Shown: positions 9,201-24,849, numbered from the stretch's first letter. The stretch: 64,000 nucleotides of DNA from Owenia fusiformis (GCA_903813345.2 CAIIXF020000012.1:24748184-24812183), one strand, 5' to 3'. Notes: generated from the letters alone by a model not told the origin. Translations and numbers: made by a program.

Positions 9201-12200
9201 CAAGTCCTCGGTATGGCAAATGTCAAAATGTATCCTGAAACATCTCACTAAATAACAAATATCATGCTGTCACCAGCGTTACGTACGACTGGTCCGGAAA
9301 TTGACATTTCCTCCAGAGCACAAACTGCATCATAGATTTAAGACGAATTAGATATAAAATATATCACGAACGGGAACATCATTCATTAAATCCATTCAAG
9401 AGCATACTCCAAAATATATACTTAAACGTCTCACAAAATTTCAAAAGACTGGCATGTACCAGTGTGACGTACGACTGGTCGGAAAATTGACATTTCGTCA
9501 AGAGCGCAAATTGCATAAGCGATTTAAGACGAATTAGATATAAAATATATCACGAACTGGAACATCATTCATTTAATCCATTCAAGAGCATACTCCAAAA
9601 TATATACTTAAACGTCTCACAAAATTGCAAAGGACTGGCATGTACCAGTGTGACGTACGACTGGTCGGAAAATTGCCATTTCGTCAAGTGCGCAAATTGC
9701 ATAAGCGATTTGAGACGAATTGGATATTATATATCCCCCTAACAGAGAAGTCAATCGATACATCCCTCCTTTGGCAAACGTAAAGATATATACATAAACG
9801 TCTCACAATATATCAAACTAGTCGCTGCTACCAGTGCGATGTACAGCTGGTCCGAAAATTGACATTCCGTACATAGCCCAAAGTAAATCAGACTTGTATG
9901 ACAAATTAGATACTCAATATCTCATGAATTGTATGACCAATCAACAAGTCCTCGGTAGGGCAAATGTCAAAATGTATCCTGAAACATCTCACTAAATAAC
10001 AAATATCATGCTGTCACCAGCGTTACGTACGACTGGTCCGGAAATTGACATTTCCTCCAGAGCACAAACTGCATCATAGATTTAAGACGAATTAGATATA
10101 AAATATATCACGAACGGGAACATCATTCATTAAATCCATTCAAGAGCATACTTCAAAATATATATTTAAACGTCTAACAAAATTGCAAAGGACTGGCATG
10201 TACCAGTGTGACGTACGAGTGGTCGGAAAATTGACATTTCGTCAAGAGCGCAAATTGCATAAGCGATTTAAGACGATTTAGATATAAAATATATTACGAA
10301 CGGGAACATCATTCATTAAATCCATTCAAGAGCATACTCCAAAATATATAGTTAAACGTCTCACAAAATTTCAAAGGACTGGCATGTACCAGTGTGACGT
10401 ACGACTGGTCGGAAAATTGACATTTGGTCAAGAGCGCAAATTGCATAAGCGATTTGAGACGAATTGGATATTATATATCCCCCTAACAGAGAAGTCAATC
10501 GATACATCCCTCCTTTGGCAAACGTAAAAATATATACATAAACGTCTCACAATATATCAAACTAGTCGCTGCTACCAGTGCGATGTACAGCTGGTCCGAA
10601 AATTGACATTCCGTATATAGCCCAAAGTAAATCAGACTTGTATGACAAATTAGATACTCAATATCTCAGGAATAGTATGACCAATCGACAAGTCCTCGGT
10701 AGGGCAAATGTCAAAATGTATCCTGAAACATCTCATAAATAACAAATATCATGCTGTCACCAGCGTTACGTACGACTGGTCCGGAAATTGACATTTCCTC
10801 CAGAGCACAAACTGCATCATAGATTTAAGACGAATTAGATATAAAATATATCACGAACGGGAACATCATTCATTAAATCCATTCAAGAGCATACTCCAAA
10901 ATATATACTTAAACGTCTCACAAAAAAACCGAAGGACTGGCATGTACCAGTGTGACATACGACTGGTCGGAAAATTGACATTTCGTCAAGAGCGCAAATT
11001 GCATAAGCGATTTAAGACGAATTAGATATAAAATATATCACGAACGGGAACATCATTCATCAAATCCATTCAAGAGCATACTCCAAAATATATACTTAAA
11101 CGTCTCACAAAATTGCAAAGGACTGGCATGTACCAGTGTGACGTACGACTGGTCGGAAAATTGACATTTCGTCAAGAACGCAAATTGCATAAGCGATTTA
11201 AGACGAATTAGATATAAAATATATCACGAACGGGAACATCATTCATTAAATCCATTCAAGAGCATACTCCAAAATATATACTTAAAGGTCTCACAAAATT
11301 GCAAAGGACTGGCATGTACCAGTGTGACGTACGACTGGTCGGAAAATTGACATTTCGTCAAGAGCGCAAATTGCATAAGCGATTTGAGACGAATTGGATA
11401 TTATATATCCCCCTAACAGAGAAGTCAATCGATACATCCCTCCTTTGGCAAACGTAAAAATATATACATAAACGTCTCACAATATATCAAACTAGTCGCT
11501 GCTACCAGTGCGATGTACAGCTGGTCCGAAAATTGACATTCCGTACATAGCCCAAAGTAAATCAGACTTGTATGACAAATTATATACTCAATATCTCATG
11601 AATAGAATGACCAATCAACAAGTCCTCGGTAGGGCAAATGTATGTATCTTGAAACATCTCACTAAATAACAAATATCATGCTGCCACCAGCGTTACGTAC
11701 GACTGGTCCGAAAATTGACATTTCCTCCAGAGCACAAACTGCATCATAGATTTAAGACGAATTAGATATAAAATATATCACGAACGGGAACATCATTCAT
11801 TAAATCCATTCAAGAGCATACTCCAAAATATATACTTAAACGTCTCATAAAATTGCAAAGGACTGGCATGTACCAGTGTGACGTACGACTGGTCGGAAAA
11901 TTGACATTTCGTCAAGAGCGCAAATTGCATAAGCGATTTGAGACGACTTGGATATTATATATCCCTCTAACAGAGAAGTCAATCAATACATCCCTCCTTT
12001 GGCAAACGTAAAGATATTTACATAAACGTCTCACAATATATCAAAATAGTCGCTGCTACCAGTGTGATGTACAGCTGGTCCGAAAATTGACATTCCGTAC
12101 ATAGCCCAAAGTAAATCAGACTTGTATCACAAATTAGATACTCAATATCTCATGAATAGTATGACCAATCAACAATTCCTCAATAGGGCAAATGTCAAAA

Positions 12201-15200
12201 TGTATCCTAAAACATCTCACTAAATAACAAATATCATGCTGTCACCAGCGTTACGTACGATTGGTCCGAAAATTGACATTTCCTCTAGAGCACAAACTGC
12301 ATCATAGATTTAAGACGAATTAGATATAAAATATATCACGAACGGGAACATCATTCATCAAATCCATTCAAGAGCATACTCCAAAATATATACTTAAACG
12401 TCTCACAAAATTGCGAAGGACTGGCATGTACCCTTGTGACGTACGACTGGTCGGAAAATTGACATTTCGTCAAGAGTGCAAATTGCATAAGCGATTTGAG
12501 ACGAATTGGATATTATATATCCCCCTAACAGAGAAGTCAATCGATACATCCCTCCTTTGGCAAACGTAAAAATATATACATAAACGTCTCACAATATATC
12601 AAACTAGTCGCTGCTACCAGTGCGATGTACAGCTGGTCCGAAAATTGACATTCCGTACATAGCCCAAAGTAAATCAGACTTGTATGACAAATTAGATACT
12701 CAATATCTCATGAATAGTATGACCAATCGACAAGTCCTCGGTAGGGCAAATGTCAAAATGTATCCTGAAACATCTCACTAAATAACAAATATCATGCTGT
12801 CACCAGCGTTACGTACGACTGGTCCGGAAATTGACATTTCCTGCAGAGCACAAACTGCATCATAAATTTAAGACGAATTAGACATAAAATATATCACGAA
12901 CGGGAACATCATTCAATAAATCCATCCAAGAGCATACTCCAAAATATATACTTAAACGTCCCACAAAATTGCAAAGGACTGGCATGTTCTAGTGTGACGT
13001 ACGATTGGTCGGAAAATTGACATTTCGTCAAGAGCGCAAATTGCATAAGCGATTTAAGACGAATTAGATATAAAATATATCACGAACGGGAACATCATTC
13101 ATTAAATCCATTCAAGAGCATACTCCAAAATATATACTTAAAGGTCTCACAAAATTGCAAAGGACTGGCATGTACCAGTGTGACGTACGACTGGTCGGAA
13201 AATTGACATTTCGTCAAGAACGCAAATTGCATAAGCAATTTGAGACGAATTGGATATTATATATCCCCCTAACAGAGAAGTCAATCGATACATCCCTCCT
13301 TTGGCAAACGTAAAAATATATACATAAACGTCTCACAATATATCAAACTAGTCGCTGCTACCAGTGCGATGTACAGCTGGTCCTAAAATTGACATTCCGT
13401 ACATAGCCCAAAGTAAATCAGACTTGTATGACAAATTAGATACTTAATATCTCATGAATAATCCCATGACCAATCGACAAGTCCTCGGTAGGGCAAATGT
13501 CAAAATGTATCCTGAAACATCTCACTAAATAACAAATATCATGCTGTCACCAGCGTAACGTACGACTGGTCCGGAAATTGACATTTCCTCCAGAGCACAA
13601 ACTGCATCATAGATTTAAGACGAATTAGATATAAAATATATCACGAACGGGAACATCATTCATTAAATCCATTCAAGAGCATACTCCAAAATATATACTT
13701 AAACGTCTCACAAAATTTCAAAAGACTGGCATGTACCAGGGTGACGTACGACTGGTCGGAAAATTGACATTTCGTCAAGAGCGCAAATTGCATAAGCGAT
13801 TTAAGACAAATTAGATATAAAATATATCAAGAACGGGAACATCATTCATTAAATCCATTCAAGAGCATACTCCAAAATATATACTTAAACGTCTCACAAA
13901 ATTGCAAAGGACTGGCATGTTCCAGTGTGACGTACGACTGGTCGGAAAATTGACATTTCATCAAGAACGCAAATTGCATAAGCGATTTGAGACGAACTGG
14001 ATATTATATATCCCCCTAACAGAGAAGTCAATCGATACATCCCTCCTTTGGCAAACGTAAAAATATATACATAAACGTCTCACAATATATCAAACTAGTC
14101 GCTGCTACCAGTGCGATGTACAGCTGGTCCGAAAATTGACATTCCGTACATAGCCCAAAGTAAATCAGACTTGTATGACAAATTAGATACTTAATATCTC
14201 ATGAATAGTATGACCAATCGACAAGTCCTCGGTAGGGCAAATGTCAAAATGTATCCTGAAACATCTCACTAAATAACAAATATCATGCTGTCACCAGCGT
14301 AACGTACGACTGGTCCGGAAATTGACATTTCCTCCAGAGCACAAACTGCATCATAGATTTAAGACGAATTAGATATAAAATATATCACGAACGCGAACAT
14401 CATTCATTCAATCCATTCAAGAGCATACTCCAAAATATATACTTAAACGTCTCACAAAATTGAAAAGGACTGGCATGTACAAGTGTGACGTACGACTGGT
14501 CGGAAAATTGAGATTTCGTCAAGAGCGCAAATTGCATAAGCGATTTAAGACGAATTAGATATAAAATATATCACGAACGGGAACATCATTCATTCAATCC
14601 ATTCAAGAGCATACTCAAAAATATATACTTAAACGTCTCACAAAATTGAAAAGGACTGGCATGTAGCAGTGTGACGTACGACTCTTTGGAAAATTGACAT
14701 TTCGTCAAAAGCGCAAATTGCATAAGCGATTTAAGACGAATTGGATATTATATATCCCCCTAACAGAGAAGTTAATCGATACATCCCTCCATTGGCAAAC
14801 GTAAAAATATATACATTAACGTCTCACAATATAGCAAACTAGTCGCTGCTACCAGTTCGATGTACAGCTGGTCCGAAAATTGACATTCCGTACATAGCCC
14901 AAAGTAAATCAGACTTGTATGACAAATTATATACTCAGTATCTCATGAATAGAATGACCAATCAACAAGTCCTCGGTAGGGCAAATGTCAAAATGTTTCT
15001 TGAAACATCTCACTAAATAAAAAATATCATGCTGCCACCAGCGTTGCGTACGACTGGTCCGAAAATTGACATTTCCTCCAGAGCACAAACTGCATCATAG
15101 ATTTAAGACGAATTAGATATAAAATATATCACGAACGGGAACATCATTCATTAAATCCATTCAAGAGCATACTCCAAAATATATACTTAAACGTCTCACA

Positions 15201-15984
15201 AAATTGCAAAGGACTGGCATGTACCAGTGTGACGTACGACTGGTCGGAAAATTGACGTTTCGTCAAGAGCGCAGATTGCATAAGCGATTTAAGACGAATT
15301 AGATATAAAATATATCAAGAACGGGAACATCATTCATTAAATCCATTCAAGAGCATACTCCAAAATATATACTTAAACGTCTCACAAAATTGCAAAGGAC
15401 TGGCATGTTCCAGTGTGACGTACGACTGGTCGGAAAATTGACATTTCATCAAGAACGCAAATTGCATAAGCGATTTGAGACGAACTGGATATTATATATC
15501 CCCCTAACAGAGAAGTCAATCGATACATCCCTCCTTTGGCAAACGTAAAAATATATACATAAACGTCTCACAATATATCAAACTAATCGATGGTACCAGT
15601 GCGATGTACAGCTGGTCCGAAAATTGACATTCCGTACATAGCCCAAAGTAAATCAGACTTGTATGACAAATTAGATACTCAATATATCATGAATAGTATG
15701 ACCAATCGACAAGTCCTCGGTAAGGCAAATGTCAAAATGTATCCTGAAACATCTCACTAAATAACAAATATCATGCTGTCACCAGCGTTACGTACGACTG
15801 GTCCGGAAATTGACATTTCCTCCAGAGCACAAACTGCATCATAGATTTAAGACGAATTAGATATAAAATATATCACGAACGGGAACATCATTCATTAAAT
15901 CCATTCAAGAGCATACTCCAAAATATATACTTAAACGTCTCACAAAATTGCAAAGGACTGGCATGTACCAGTGTGACGTACGAC

Positions 15985-18900
15985 TGGTCGGAAAATTGAC
16001 GTTTCGTCAAGAGCGCAGATTGCATAAGCGATTTAAGACGAATTAGATATAAAATATATCACGAACGGGAACATCATAAATTAAATCCATTCAAGAGCAT
16101 ACTCCAAAATATATACTTAAACGTCTCACAAAATTGCAAAGGACTGGCATGTACCAGTGTGACGCACGACTGGTCGGAAAATTGACATTTCGTCAAGAGC
16201 GCAAATTGCATAAGCGATTTGAGACGAATTGGATATTATATATCCCCCTAACAAAGAAGTCAATCGATACATCCCTCCTTTGGCAAACGTAAAAATATAT
16301 ACATAAACGTCTCACAATATATCAAACTAGTCGCTGCTACCAGTGCGATGTACAGCTGGTCCGAAAATTGACATTCCGTACATAGCCCAAAGTAAATCAG
16401 ACTTGTATGACAAATTAGATACTTAATATCTCATGAATAGTATGACCAATCGACAAGTCCTCGGTAGGCCAAATGTCAAAATGTATCCTGAAACATCTCA
16501 CTAAATAACAAATATCATGCTGTCACCAGCGTTACGTGCAACTGGTCCGGAAATTGACATTTCCTCCAGAGCACAAACTGCATTATAGATTTAAGACGAA
16601 TTAGATATAAAATATATCACGAACGGGAACATCATTCATTAAATCCATTCAAGAGCATACTCCAAAATATATACTTAAACGTCTCAAAAAATTGCAAAGG
16701 ACTGGCATGTACCAGTGTGACGTACGTCTGGTCGGAAAATATATATCATGAATAGTATGACCAATCGACAAGTCCTCGGTAAGGCAAATGTCAAAATGTA
16801 TCCTGAAACATCTCACTAAATAACAAATATCATGCTGTCACCAGCGTTACGTACGACTGGTCCGGAAATTGACATTTCCTCCAGAGCACAAACTGCATCA
16901 TAGATTTAAGACGAATTAGATATAAAATATATCACGAACGGGAACATCATTCATTAAATCCATTCAAGAGAATACTCCAAAATATATACTTAAACGTCTC
17001 ACGAGCTTGCAAAGGACTGGCATGTACCAGTGTGACGTACGACTGGTCGGAAAATTGACATTTCGTCAAGAGCGCAAATTGCATAAGCGATTTAAGACGA
17101 ATTAGATATAAAATATATCACGAACGGGAACATCATTCATTAAATCCATTCAAGAGCATACTCCAAAATATATACTTAAACGTCTCACAAAATTGCAAAG
17201 GACTGGCATGTACCAGTGTGACGTACGAGTGGTTGGAAAAATGACATTTCGTCAAGAGTGCATATTGCATAAGCGATTTGAGACGAATTGGATATTATAT
17301 ATCACCCTAACAGAGAAGTCAATCGATACATCCCTCCTTTGGCAAACGTAAAAATATATACATAAACGTCTCACAATATATCAAACTAGTCGCTGCTACC
17401 AGTGCGATATACAGCTGGTCCGAAAATTGACATTCCGGACATAGCCCAAAGTAAATCAGACTTGTATGACAAATTATATACTCAATATCTCATGAATAGT
17501 ATGACCAATCGACAAGTCCTCGGTAGGGCAAATGTCAAAATGTATCCTGAAACATCTCACTAAATAACAAATATCATGCTGTCACCAGCGTTACGTACGA
17601 CTGGTTCGGAAATTGACATTTCCTCCAGAGCACAAACTGCATCATAGATTTAAGACGAATTAGATATAAAATATATCACGAACGGGAACATCATTCATTA
17701 AATCCCTTCAAGAGCATACTTCAAAATATATACTTAAACGTCTCACAAAATTGCAAAGGACTGGCATGTACCAGTGTGACGTACGACTGGTCGGAAAATT
17801 GACATTTCGTCAAGAGCGTAAATTGCATAAGCGATTTGAGACGAATTGGATATTATATATCCCCCTAACAGAGAAGTCAATCGATACATCCCACCTTTGG
17901 CAAACGTAAAAATATATACATAAACGTCTCACAATATATCAAACTAGTCGCTGCTACCAGTGCGATGTACAGCTGGTCCGAAAATTGACATTCCGTACAT
18001 AGCCCAAAGTAAATCAGACTTGTATGACAAATTAGATAGTCAATATCTCATGAATAGTATGACCAATCGACAAGTCCTCGGTAGGGCAAATGTCAAAATG
18101 TATCCTGAAACATCTCACTAAATAACAAATATCATGCTGTCACCAGCGTTACGTACGACTGGTCCGGAAATTGACATTTCATCCAGAGCACAAACTGCAT
18201 CATAGATTTAAGACGAATTAGATATTAAATATATCACGAACGGGAACATCATTCATTAAATCCATTCAAGAGCATACTCCAAAATATATAGTTAAACGTC
18301 TCACAAAATTGCAAAGGACTGGCATGTACAAGTGTGACGTACAACTGGTCGGAAAATTGACATTTCGTCAAGAGCGCAAATTGCATAAGCGATTTAAGAC
18401 GAATTAGATATAAAATATATCACGAACGGGAACATCATTCATTAAATCTATTCAAGAGCATACTCCAAAATATATACTTAAACGTCTCACAAAATTGCAA
18501 AGGACTGGCATGTACCAGTGTGACGTACGACTGGTCGGAAAATTGACATTTCGTCAAGAGCACAAATTGCATAAGCGATTTGAGACGAATTGGATATTAT
18601 ATATCCCCCTAACAGAGAAGTCAATCGATACATCCCTCTTTTGGCAAACGTAAAAATATATACATAAACGTCTCACAATATATCAAACTAGTCGATGGTA
18701 CCAGTGCGATGTACAGCTGGTCCGAAAATTGACATTCCGTACATAGCCCAACCTAAATCAGACTTGTATGACAAATTAGATACTCAATATATCATGAATA
18801 GTATGACCAATCGACAAGTCCTCGGTAAGGCAAATGTCAAAATGTATCCTGAAACATCTCACTAAATAACAAATATCATGCTGTCACCAGCGTTACGTAC

Positions 18901-21900
18901 GACTGGTCCGGAAATTGACATTTCCTCCAGAGCACAAACTGCATCATAGATTTAAGACGAATTAGATATAAAATATATCACGAACGGGAACATCATTCAT
19001 TAAATCCATTCAAGAGCATACTCCAAAATATATACTTAAACGTCTCACAAAATTGCAAAGGACTGGCATGTACCAGTGTGACGTACGACTGGTCGGAAAA
19101 TTGACATTTCGTCAAGAGCGCAGATTGCATAAGCGATTTAAGACGAATTAGATATAAAATATATCACGAACGGGAACATCATTCATTAAATCCATTCAAG
19201 AGCATACTCCAAAATATATACTTAAACGTCTCACAAAATTGCAAAGGACTGGCATGTACCAGTGTGACGCACGACTGGTCGGAAAATTGACGTTTCGTCA
19301 AGAGCGCAGATTGCATAAGCGATTTAAGACGAATTAGATATAAAATATATCACGAACGGGAACATCATAAATTAAATCCATTCAAGAGCATACTCCAAAA
19401 TATATACTTAAACGTCTCACAAAATTGCAAAGGACTGGCATGTACCAGTGTGACGCACGACTGGTCGGAAAATTGACATTTCGTCAAGAGCGCAAATTGC
19501 ATAAGCGATTTGAGACGAATTGGATATTATATATCCCCCTAACAAAGAAGTCAATCGATACATCCCTCCTTTGGCAAACGTAAAAATATATACATAAACG
19601 TCTCACAATATATCAAACTAGTCGCTGCTACCAGTGCGATGTACAGCTGGTCCGAAAATTGACATTCCGTACATAGCCCAAAGTAAATCAGACTTGTATG
19701 ACAAATTAGATACTTAATATCTCATGAATAGTATGACCAATCGACAAGTCCTCGGTAGGCCAAATGTCAAAATGTATCCTGAAACATCTCACTAAATAAC
19801 AAATATCATGCTGTCACCAGCGTTACGTGCAACTGGTCCGGAAATTGACATTTCCTCCAGAGCACAAACTGCATTATAGATTTAAGACGAATTAGATATA
19901 AAATATATCACGAACGGGAACATCATTCATTAAATCCATTCAAGAGCATACTCCAAAATATATACTTAAACGTCTCAAAAAATTGCAAAGGACTGGCATG
20001 TACCAGTGTGACGTACGTCTGGTCGGAAAATATATATCATGAATAGTATGACCAATCGACAAGTCCTCGGTAAGGCAAATGTCAAAATGTATCCTGAAAC
20101 ATCTCACTAAATAACAAATATCATGCTGTCACCAGCGTTACGTACGACTGGTCCGGAAATTGACATTTCCTCCAGAGCACAAACTGCATCATAGATTTAA
20201 GACGAATTAGATATAAAATATATCACGAACGGGAACATCATTCATTAAATCCATTCAAGAGAATACTCCAAAATATATACTTAAACGTCTCACGAGCTTG
20301 CAAAGGACTGGCATGTACCAGTGTGACGTACGACTGGTCGGAAAATTGACATTTCGTCAAGAGCGCAAATTGCATAAGCGATTTAAGACGAATTAGATAT
20401 AAAATATATCACGAACGGGAACATCATTCATTAAATCCATTCAAGAGCATACTCCAAAATATATACTTAAACGTCTCACAAAATTGCAAAGGACTGGCAT
20501 GTACCAGTGTGACGTACGACTGGTTGGAAAAATGACATTTCGTCAAGAGTGCATATTGCATAAGCGATTTGAGACGAATTGGATATTATATATCACCCTA
20601 ACAGAGAAGTCAATCGATACATCCCTCCTTTGGCAAACGTAAAAATATATACATAAACGTCTCACAATATATCAAACTAGTCGCTGCTACCAGTGCGATA
20701 TACAGCTGGTCCGAAAATTGACATTCCGGACATAGCCCAAAGTAAATCAGACTTGTATGACAAATTATATACTCAATATCTCATGAATAGTATGACCAAT
20801 CGACAAGTCCTCGGTAGGGCAAATGTCAAAATGTATCCTGAAACATCTCACTAAATAACAAATATCATGCTGTCACCAGCGTTACGTACGACTGGTTCGG
20901 AAATTGACATTTCCTCCAGAGCACAAACTGCATCATAGATTTAAGACGAATTAGATATAAAATATATCACGAACGGGAACATCATTCATTAAATCCCTTC
21001 AAGAGCATACTTCAAAATATATACTTAAACGTCTCACAAAATTGCAAAGGACTGGCATGTACCAGTGTGACGTACGACTGGTCGGAAAATTGACATTTCG
21101 TCAAGAGCGTAAATTGCATAAGCGATTTGAGACGAATTGGATATTATATATCCCCCTAACAGAGAAGTCAATCGATACATCCCACCTTTGGCAAACGTAA
21201 AAATATATACATAAACGTCTCACAATATATCAAACTAGTCGCTGCTACCAGTGCGATGTACAGCTGGTCCGAAAATTGACATTCCGTACATAGCCCAAAG
21301 TAAATCAGACTTGTATGACAAATTAGATAGTCAATATCTCATGAATAGTATGACCAATCGACAAGTCCTCGGTAGGGCAAATGTCAAAATGTATCCTGAA
21401 ACATCTCACTAAATAACAAATATCATGCTGTCACCAGCGTTACGTACGACTGGTCCGGAAATTGACATTTCATCCAGAGCACAAACTGCATCATAGATTT
21501 AAGACGAATTAGATATTAAATATATCACGAACGGGAACATCATTCATTAAATCCATTCAAGAGCATACTCCAAAATATATAGTTAAACGTCTCACAAAAT
21601 TGCAAAGGACTGGCATGTACAAGTGTGACGTACAACTGGTCGGAAAATTGACATTTCGTCAAGAGCGCAAATTGCATAAGCGATTTAAGACGAATTAGAT
21701 ATAAAATATATCACGAACGGGAACATCATTCATTAAATCTATTCAAGAGCATACTCCAAAATATATACTTAAACGTCTCACAAAATTGCAAAGGACTGGC
21801 ATGTACCAGTGTGACGTACGACTGGTCGGAAAATTGACATTTCGTCAAGAGCACAAATTGCATAAGCGATTTGAGACGAATTGGATATTATATATCCCCC

Positions 21901-22566
21901 TAACAGAGAAGTCAATCGATACATCCCTCTTTTGGCAAACGTAAAAATATATACATAAACGTCTCACAATATATCAAACTAGTCGATGGTACCAGTGCGA
22001 TGTACAGCTGGTCCGAAAATTGACATTCCGTACATAGCCCAACCTAAATCAGACTTGTATGACAAATTAGATACTCAATATATCATGAATAGTATGACCA
22101 ATCGACAAGTCCTCGGTAAGGCAAATGTCAAAATGTATCCTGAAACATCTCACTAAATAACAAATATCATGCTGTCACCAGCGTTACGTACGACTGGTCC
22201 GGAAATTGACATTTCCTCCAGAGCACAAACTGCATCATAGATTTAAGACGAATTAGATATAAAATATATCACGAACGGGAACATCATTCATTAAATCCAT
22301 TCAAGAGCATACTCCAAAATATATACTTAAACGTCTCACAAAATTGCAAAGGACTGGCATGTACCAGTGTGACGTACGACTGGTCGGAAAATTGACATTT
22401 CGTCAAGAGCGCAGATTGCATAAGCGATTTAAGACGAATTAGATATAAAATATATCACGAACGGGAACATCATTCATTAAATCCATTCAAGAGCATACTC
22501 CAAAATATATACTTAAACGTCTCACAAAATTGCAAAGGACTGGCATGTACCAGTGTGACGCACGAC
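15985..22566 (+). repeat. Tandem segmental duplication inside array 1, 3291-bp period
   Basis: Copy 1 is about 15985-19275 and copy 2 about 19276-22566; the boundaries are good to a few tens of bases. Diagnostic shared variants are ACATCATAAATT (16071/19362), the aberrant A/C junction GGAAAATATATATCATG (16734/20025), CACGAGCTTGC (~17000/20292) and CCCAACCTAAATC (18747/22038). The period is not a whole number of monomers because the copied block contains a truncated hybrid monomer. Confidence 0.85.
16725..16760 (+). repeat. Recombinant A/C monomer junction, first copy
   Basis: An A monomer stops just after GTCTGGTCGGAAAA (dyad 1) and continues directly as the ATATCATGAATAGTATGACC part of a C monomer. 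Most of a higher-order unit is missing. The same junction recurs at about 20016-20051 and therefore predates the 3291-bp duplication. Confidence 0.8.
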
Positions 22567-24740
22567 TGGTCGGAAAATTGACATTTCGTCAAGAGCGCAG
22601 ATTGCATAAGCGATTTAAGACGAATTAGATATAAAATATATCACGAACGAGAACATCATCCATTAAATCCATTCAAGAGCATACTCCAAAATATATACTT
22701 AAACGTCTCACAAAATTGCAAAGGACTGGCATGTACCAGTGTGACGCACGACTGGTCGGAAAATTGACATTTCGTCAAGAGCGCAAATTGCATAAGCGAT
22801 TTGAGACGAATTGGATATTATATATCCCCCTAACAAAGAAGTCAATCGATACATCCCTCCTTTGGCAAACGTAAAAATATATACATAAACGTCTCACAAT
22901 ATATCAAACTAGTCGCTGCTACCAGTGCGATGTACAGCTGGTCCGAAAATTGACATTCCGTACATAGCCCAAAGAAAATCAGACTTGTATGACAAATTAG
23001 ATACTTAATATCTCATGAATAGTATGACCAATTGACAAGTCCTCGGTAGGCCAAATGTCAAAATGTATCCTGAAACATCTCACTAAATAACAAATATCAT
23101 GCTGTCACCAGCGTTACGTACGACTGGTCCGGAAATTGACATTTCCTCCAGAGCACAAACTGCATCATAGATTTAAGACGAATTAGATATAAAATATATC
23201 ACGAACGGGAACATCATTCATTAAATCCATTCAAGAGCATACTCCAAAATATATACTTAAACGTCTCACAAAATTGCAAAGGACTGGCATGTACCAGTGT
23301 GACGCACGACTGGTCGGAAAATTGACATTTCGTCAAGAGCGCAAATTGCATAAGCGATTTGAGACGAATTGGATATTATGTATCCCCCTAACAAAGAAGT
23401 CAATCGATACATCCCTCCTTTGGCAAACGTAAAAATATATACATAAACGTCTCACAATATATCAAACTAGTCGCTGCTACCAGTGCGATGTACAGCTGGT
23501 CCGAAAATTGACATTCCGTACATAGCCCAAAGTAAATCAGACTTGTATGACAAATTAGATACTTAATATCTCATGAATAGTATGACCAATCGACAAGTCC
23601 TCGGTAGGCCAAATGTCAAAATGTATCCTGAAACATCTCACTAAATAACAAATATCATGCTGTCACCAGCGTTACGTACGACTGGTCCGGAAATTGACAT
23701 TTCCTCCAGAGCACAAACTGCATAATAGATTTAAGACGAATTAGATATAAAATATATCACGAACAGGAACATCATTCATTAAATCCATTCAAGAGCATAC
23801 TCCAAAATATATACTTAAACGTCTCAAAAAATTGCAAAGGACTGGCATGTACCAGTGTGACGTACGACTGGTCGGAAAATTGACATTTCGTCAAGAGCGC
23901 AAATTGCATAAGCGATTAAGACGAATTAGATATAAAATATATCACGAACGGGAACATCATTCATTAAATCCATTCAAGAGCATACTCCAAAATATTTACT
24001 TAAACGTCTCACAAAATTACAAATGACTGGCATGTACCAGTGTGACGTACGACTGGTCGGAAAATTGACATTTCGTCAAGAGCGCAAATTGCATAAGCGA
24101 TTTAAGACGAGTTAGATATAAAATATATCACGAACGGGAACATCACTCATTAAATCCATTCAAGAGCATACTCCAAAATATATACTTAAACGTCTCACAA
24201 AATTGCAAAGGACTGGCATGTACCAGTGTGACGTACGACTGGTCGGAAAATTGACATTTCGTCAAGAGCGCAAATTGCATAAGCGATTTAAGACGAATTA
24301 GATATAAAATATATCACGAACAGGAACATCATTCATTAAAGCGGCTCTAAGGTCTGTGGAGAGAAAAATGGAGAAATTTTACCTTTTCTGAGCTATCGGG
24401 GTGAAGTTTGGTCCAACATCTTCTTCCTTATTCCTATTTTATAAAAATGTATGCATATGGCAATATTCATCAACCAGTAGAACTGGCAAATCGTTTAGAA
24501 TCTACAATTCCATACAAGGAGTCCCACTCATAGATTATTTTTCAAATTCTTTCCAAGTCGACGTCGAAACACCTAGCGGGTGTAATTGAAACTAATTTTT
24601 CTGGCTGCTTGAATCGATAAAATCTCTGATAGTGTGAGTCTTTATATGAAATCTTTCTGATAGAAAACACTTAATTAATATTAGAAAGCATTAAATGTTG
24701 AATCCGAAGCGTAATCTGAAATAAAAGTGAAAAAACATTG

Positions 24741-24783
24741 CGCGGACGTCAGAAAAAAACTTCCGGTTTAATAAAAATGGCGG
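24741..24783 (+). promoter_or_regulatory. ETS- and YY1-like core promoter motifs
   Basis: ACTTCCGG at 24759-24766 matches the ETS-family consensus (CCGGAAGT on the other strand). AAAATGGCGG at 24774-24783 matches the YY1 core, where the ATG often doubles as the start codon in TATA-less metazoan housekeeping promoters. GGACGTCA at 24744-24751 is one base off a CRE. The clustering within 45 bp, next to a good start codon and splice donor, is the argument. Function is inferred. Confidence 0.45.
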
Positions 24784-24849
24784 ACGTCGAAGGAGAAATT
24801 ATGACGAAGAATTCGAGGATTTTTCTTTGCCATTATCGATCGTTATAAG
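24777..24849 (+). pseudogene. Candidate captured first coding exon
   Basis: An ATG with strong context (AAAAATGGCG) opens a frame reading MADVEGEIMTKNSRIF and on to codon 23. A TAA at 24846-24848 lies immediately before a consensus splice donor (AAG|GTATGT, GT at 24850-24851). The stop abutting the donor means the frame cannot continue as it stands. It may be a decayed copy of a real first exon, a 5' UTR exon, or coincidence. The insertion ends 130 bp later, so no further exon is present. No homologue is recognised. Confidence 0.3.

Larger units (their letters stand above)
5523..11095 (+). repeat. Tandem segmental duplication inside array 1, 2975-bp period
   Basis: Copy 1 spans 5523-8497 and copy 2 runs from 8498 to about 11095, each equal to four D-A-B-C units. 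Rare shared variants pair up at the same offset: ATTTCATCAGGAGC (5592/8567), TTGCCATTTCGTCAAGTGCG (~6697/9673), the CACAAAAAAACCGAAGG replacement (~7944/10919) and the missing-base CTCATAATAGTATGA (~6202/9179). Copy 2 then gains one extra A monomer (about 11101-11286) before similarity resumes. The two copies are almost identical. Confidence 0.85.

Noticed and set aside
24401-24589. 62-codon plus-strand frame in the array-1 insertion
   Set aside because: It starts with GTG, not ATG, and shows no recognisable domain. A frame this short is expected by chance.
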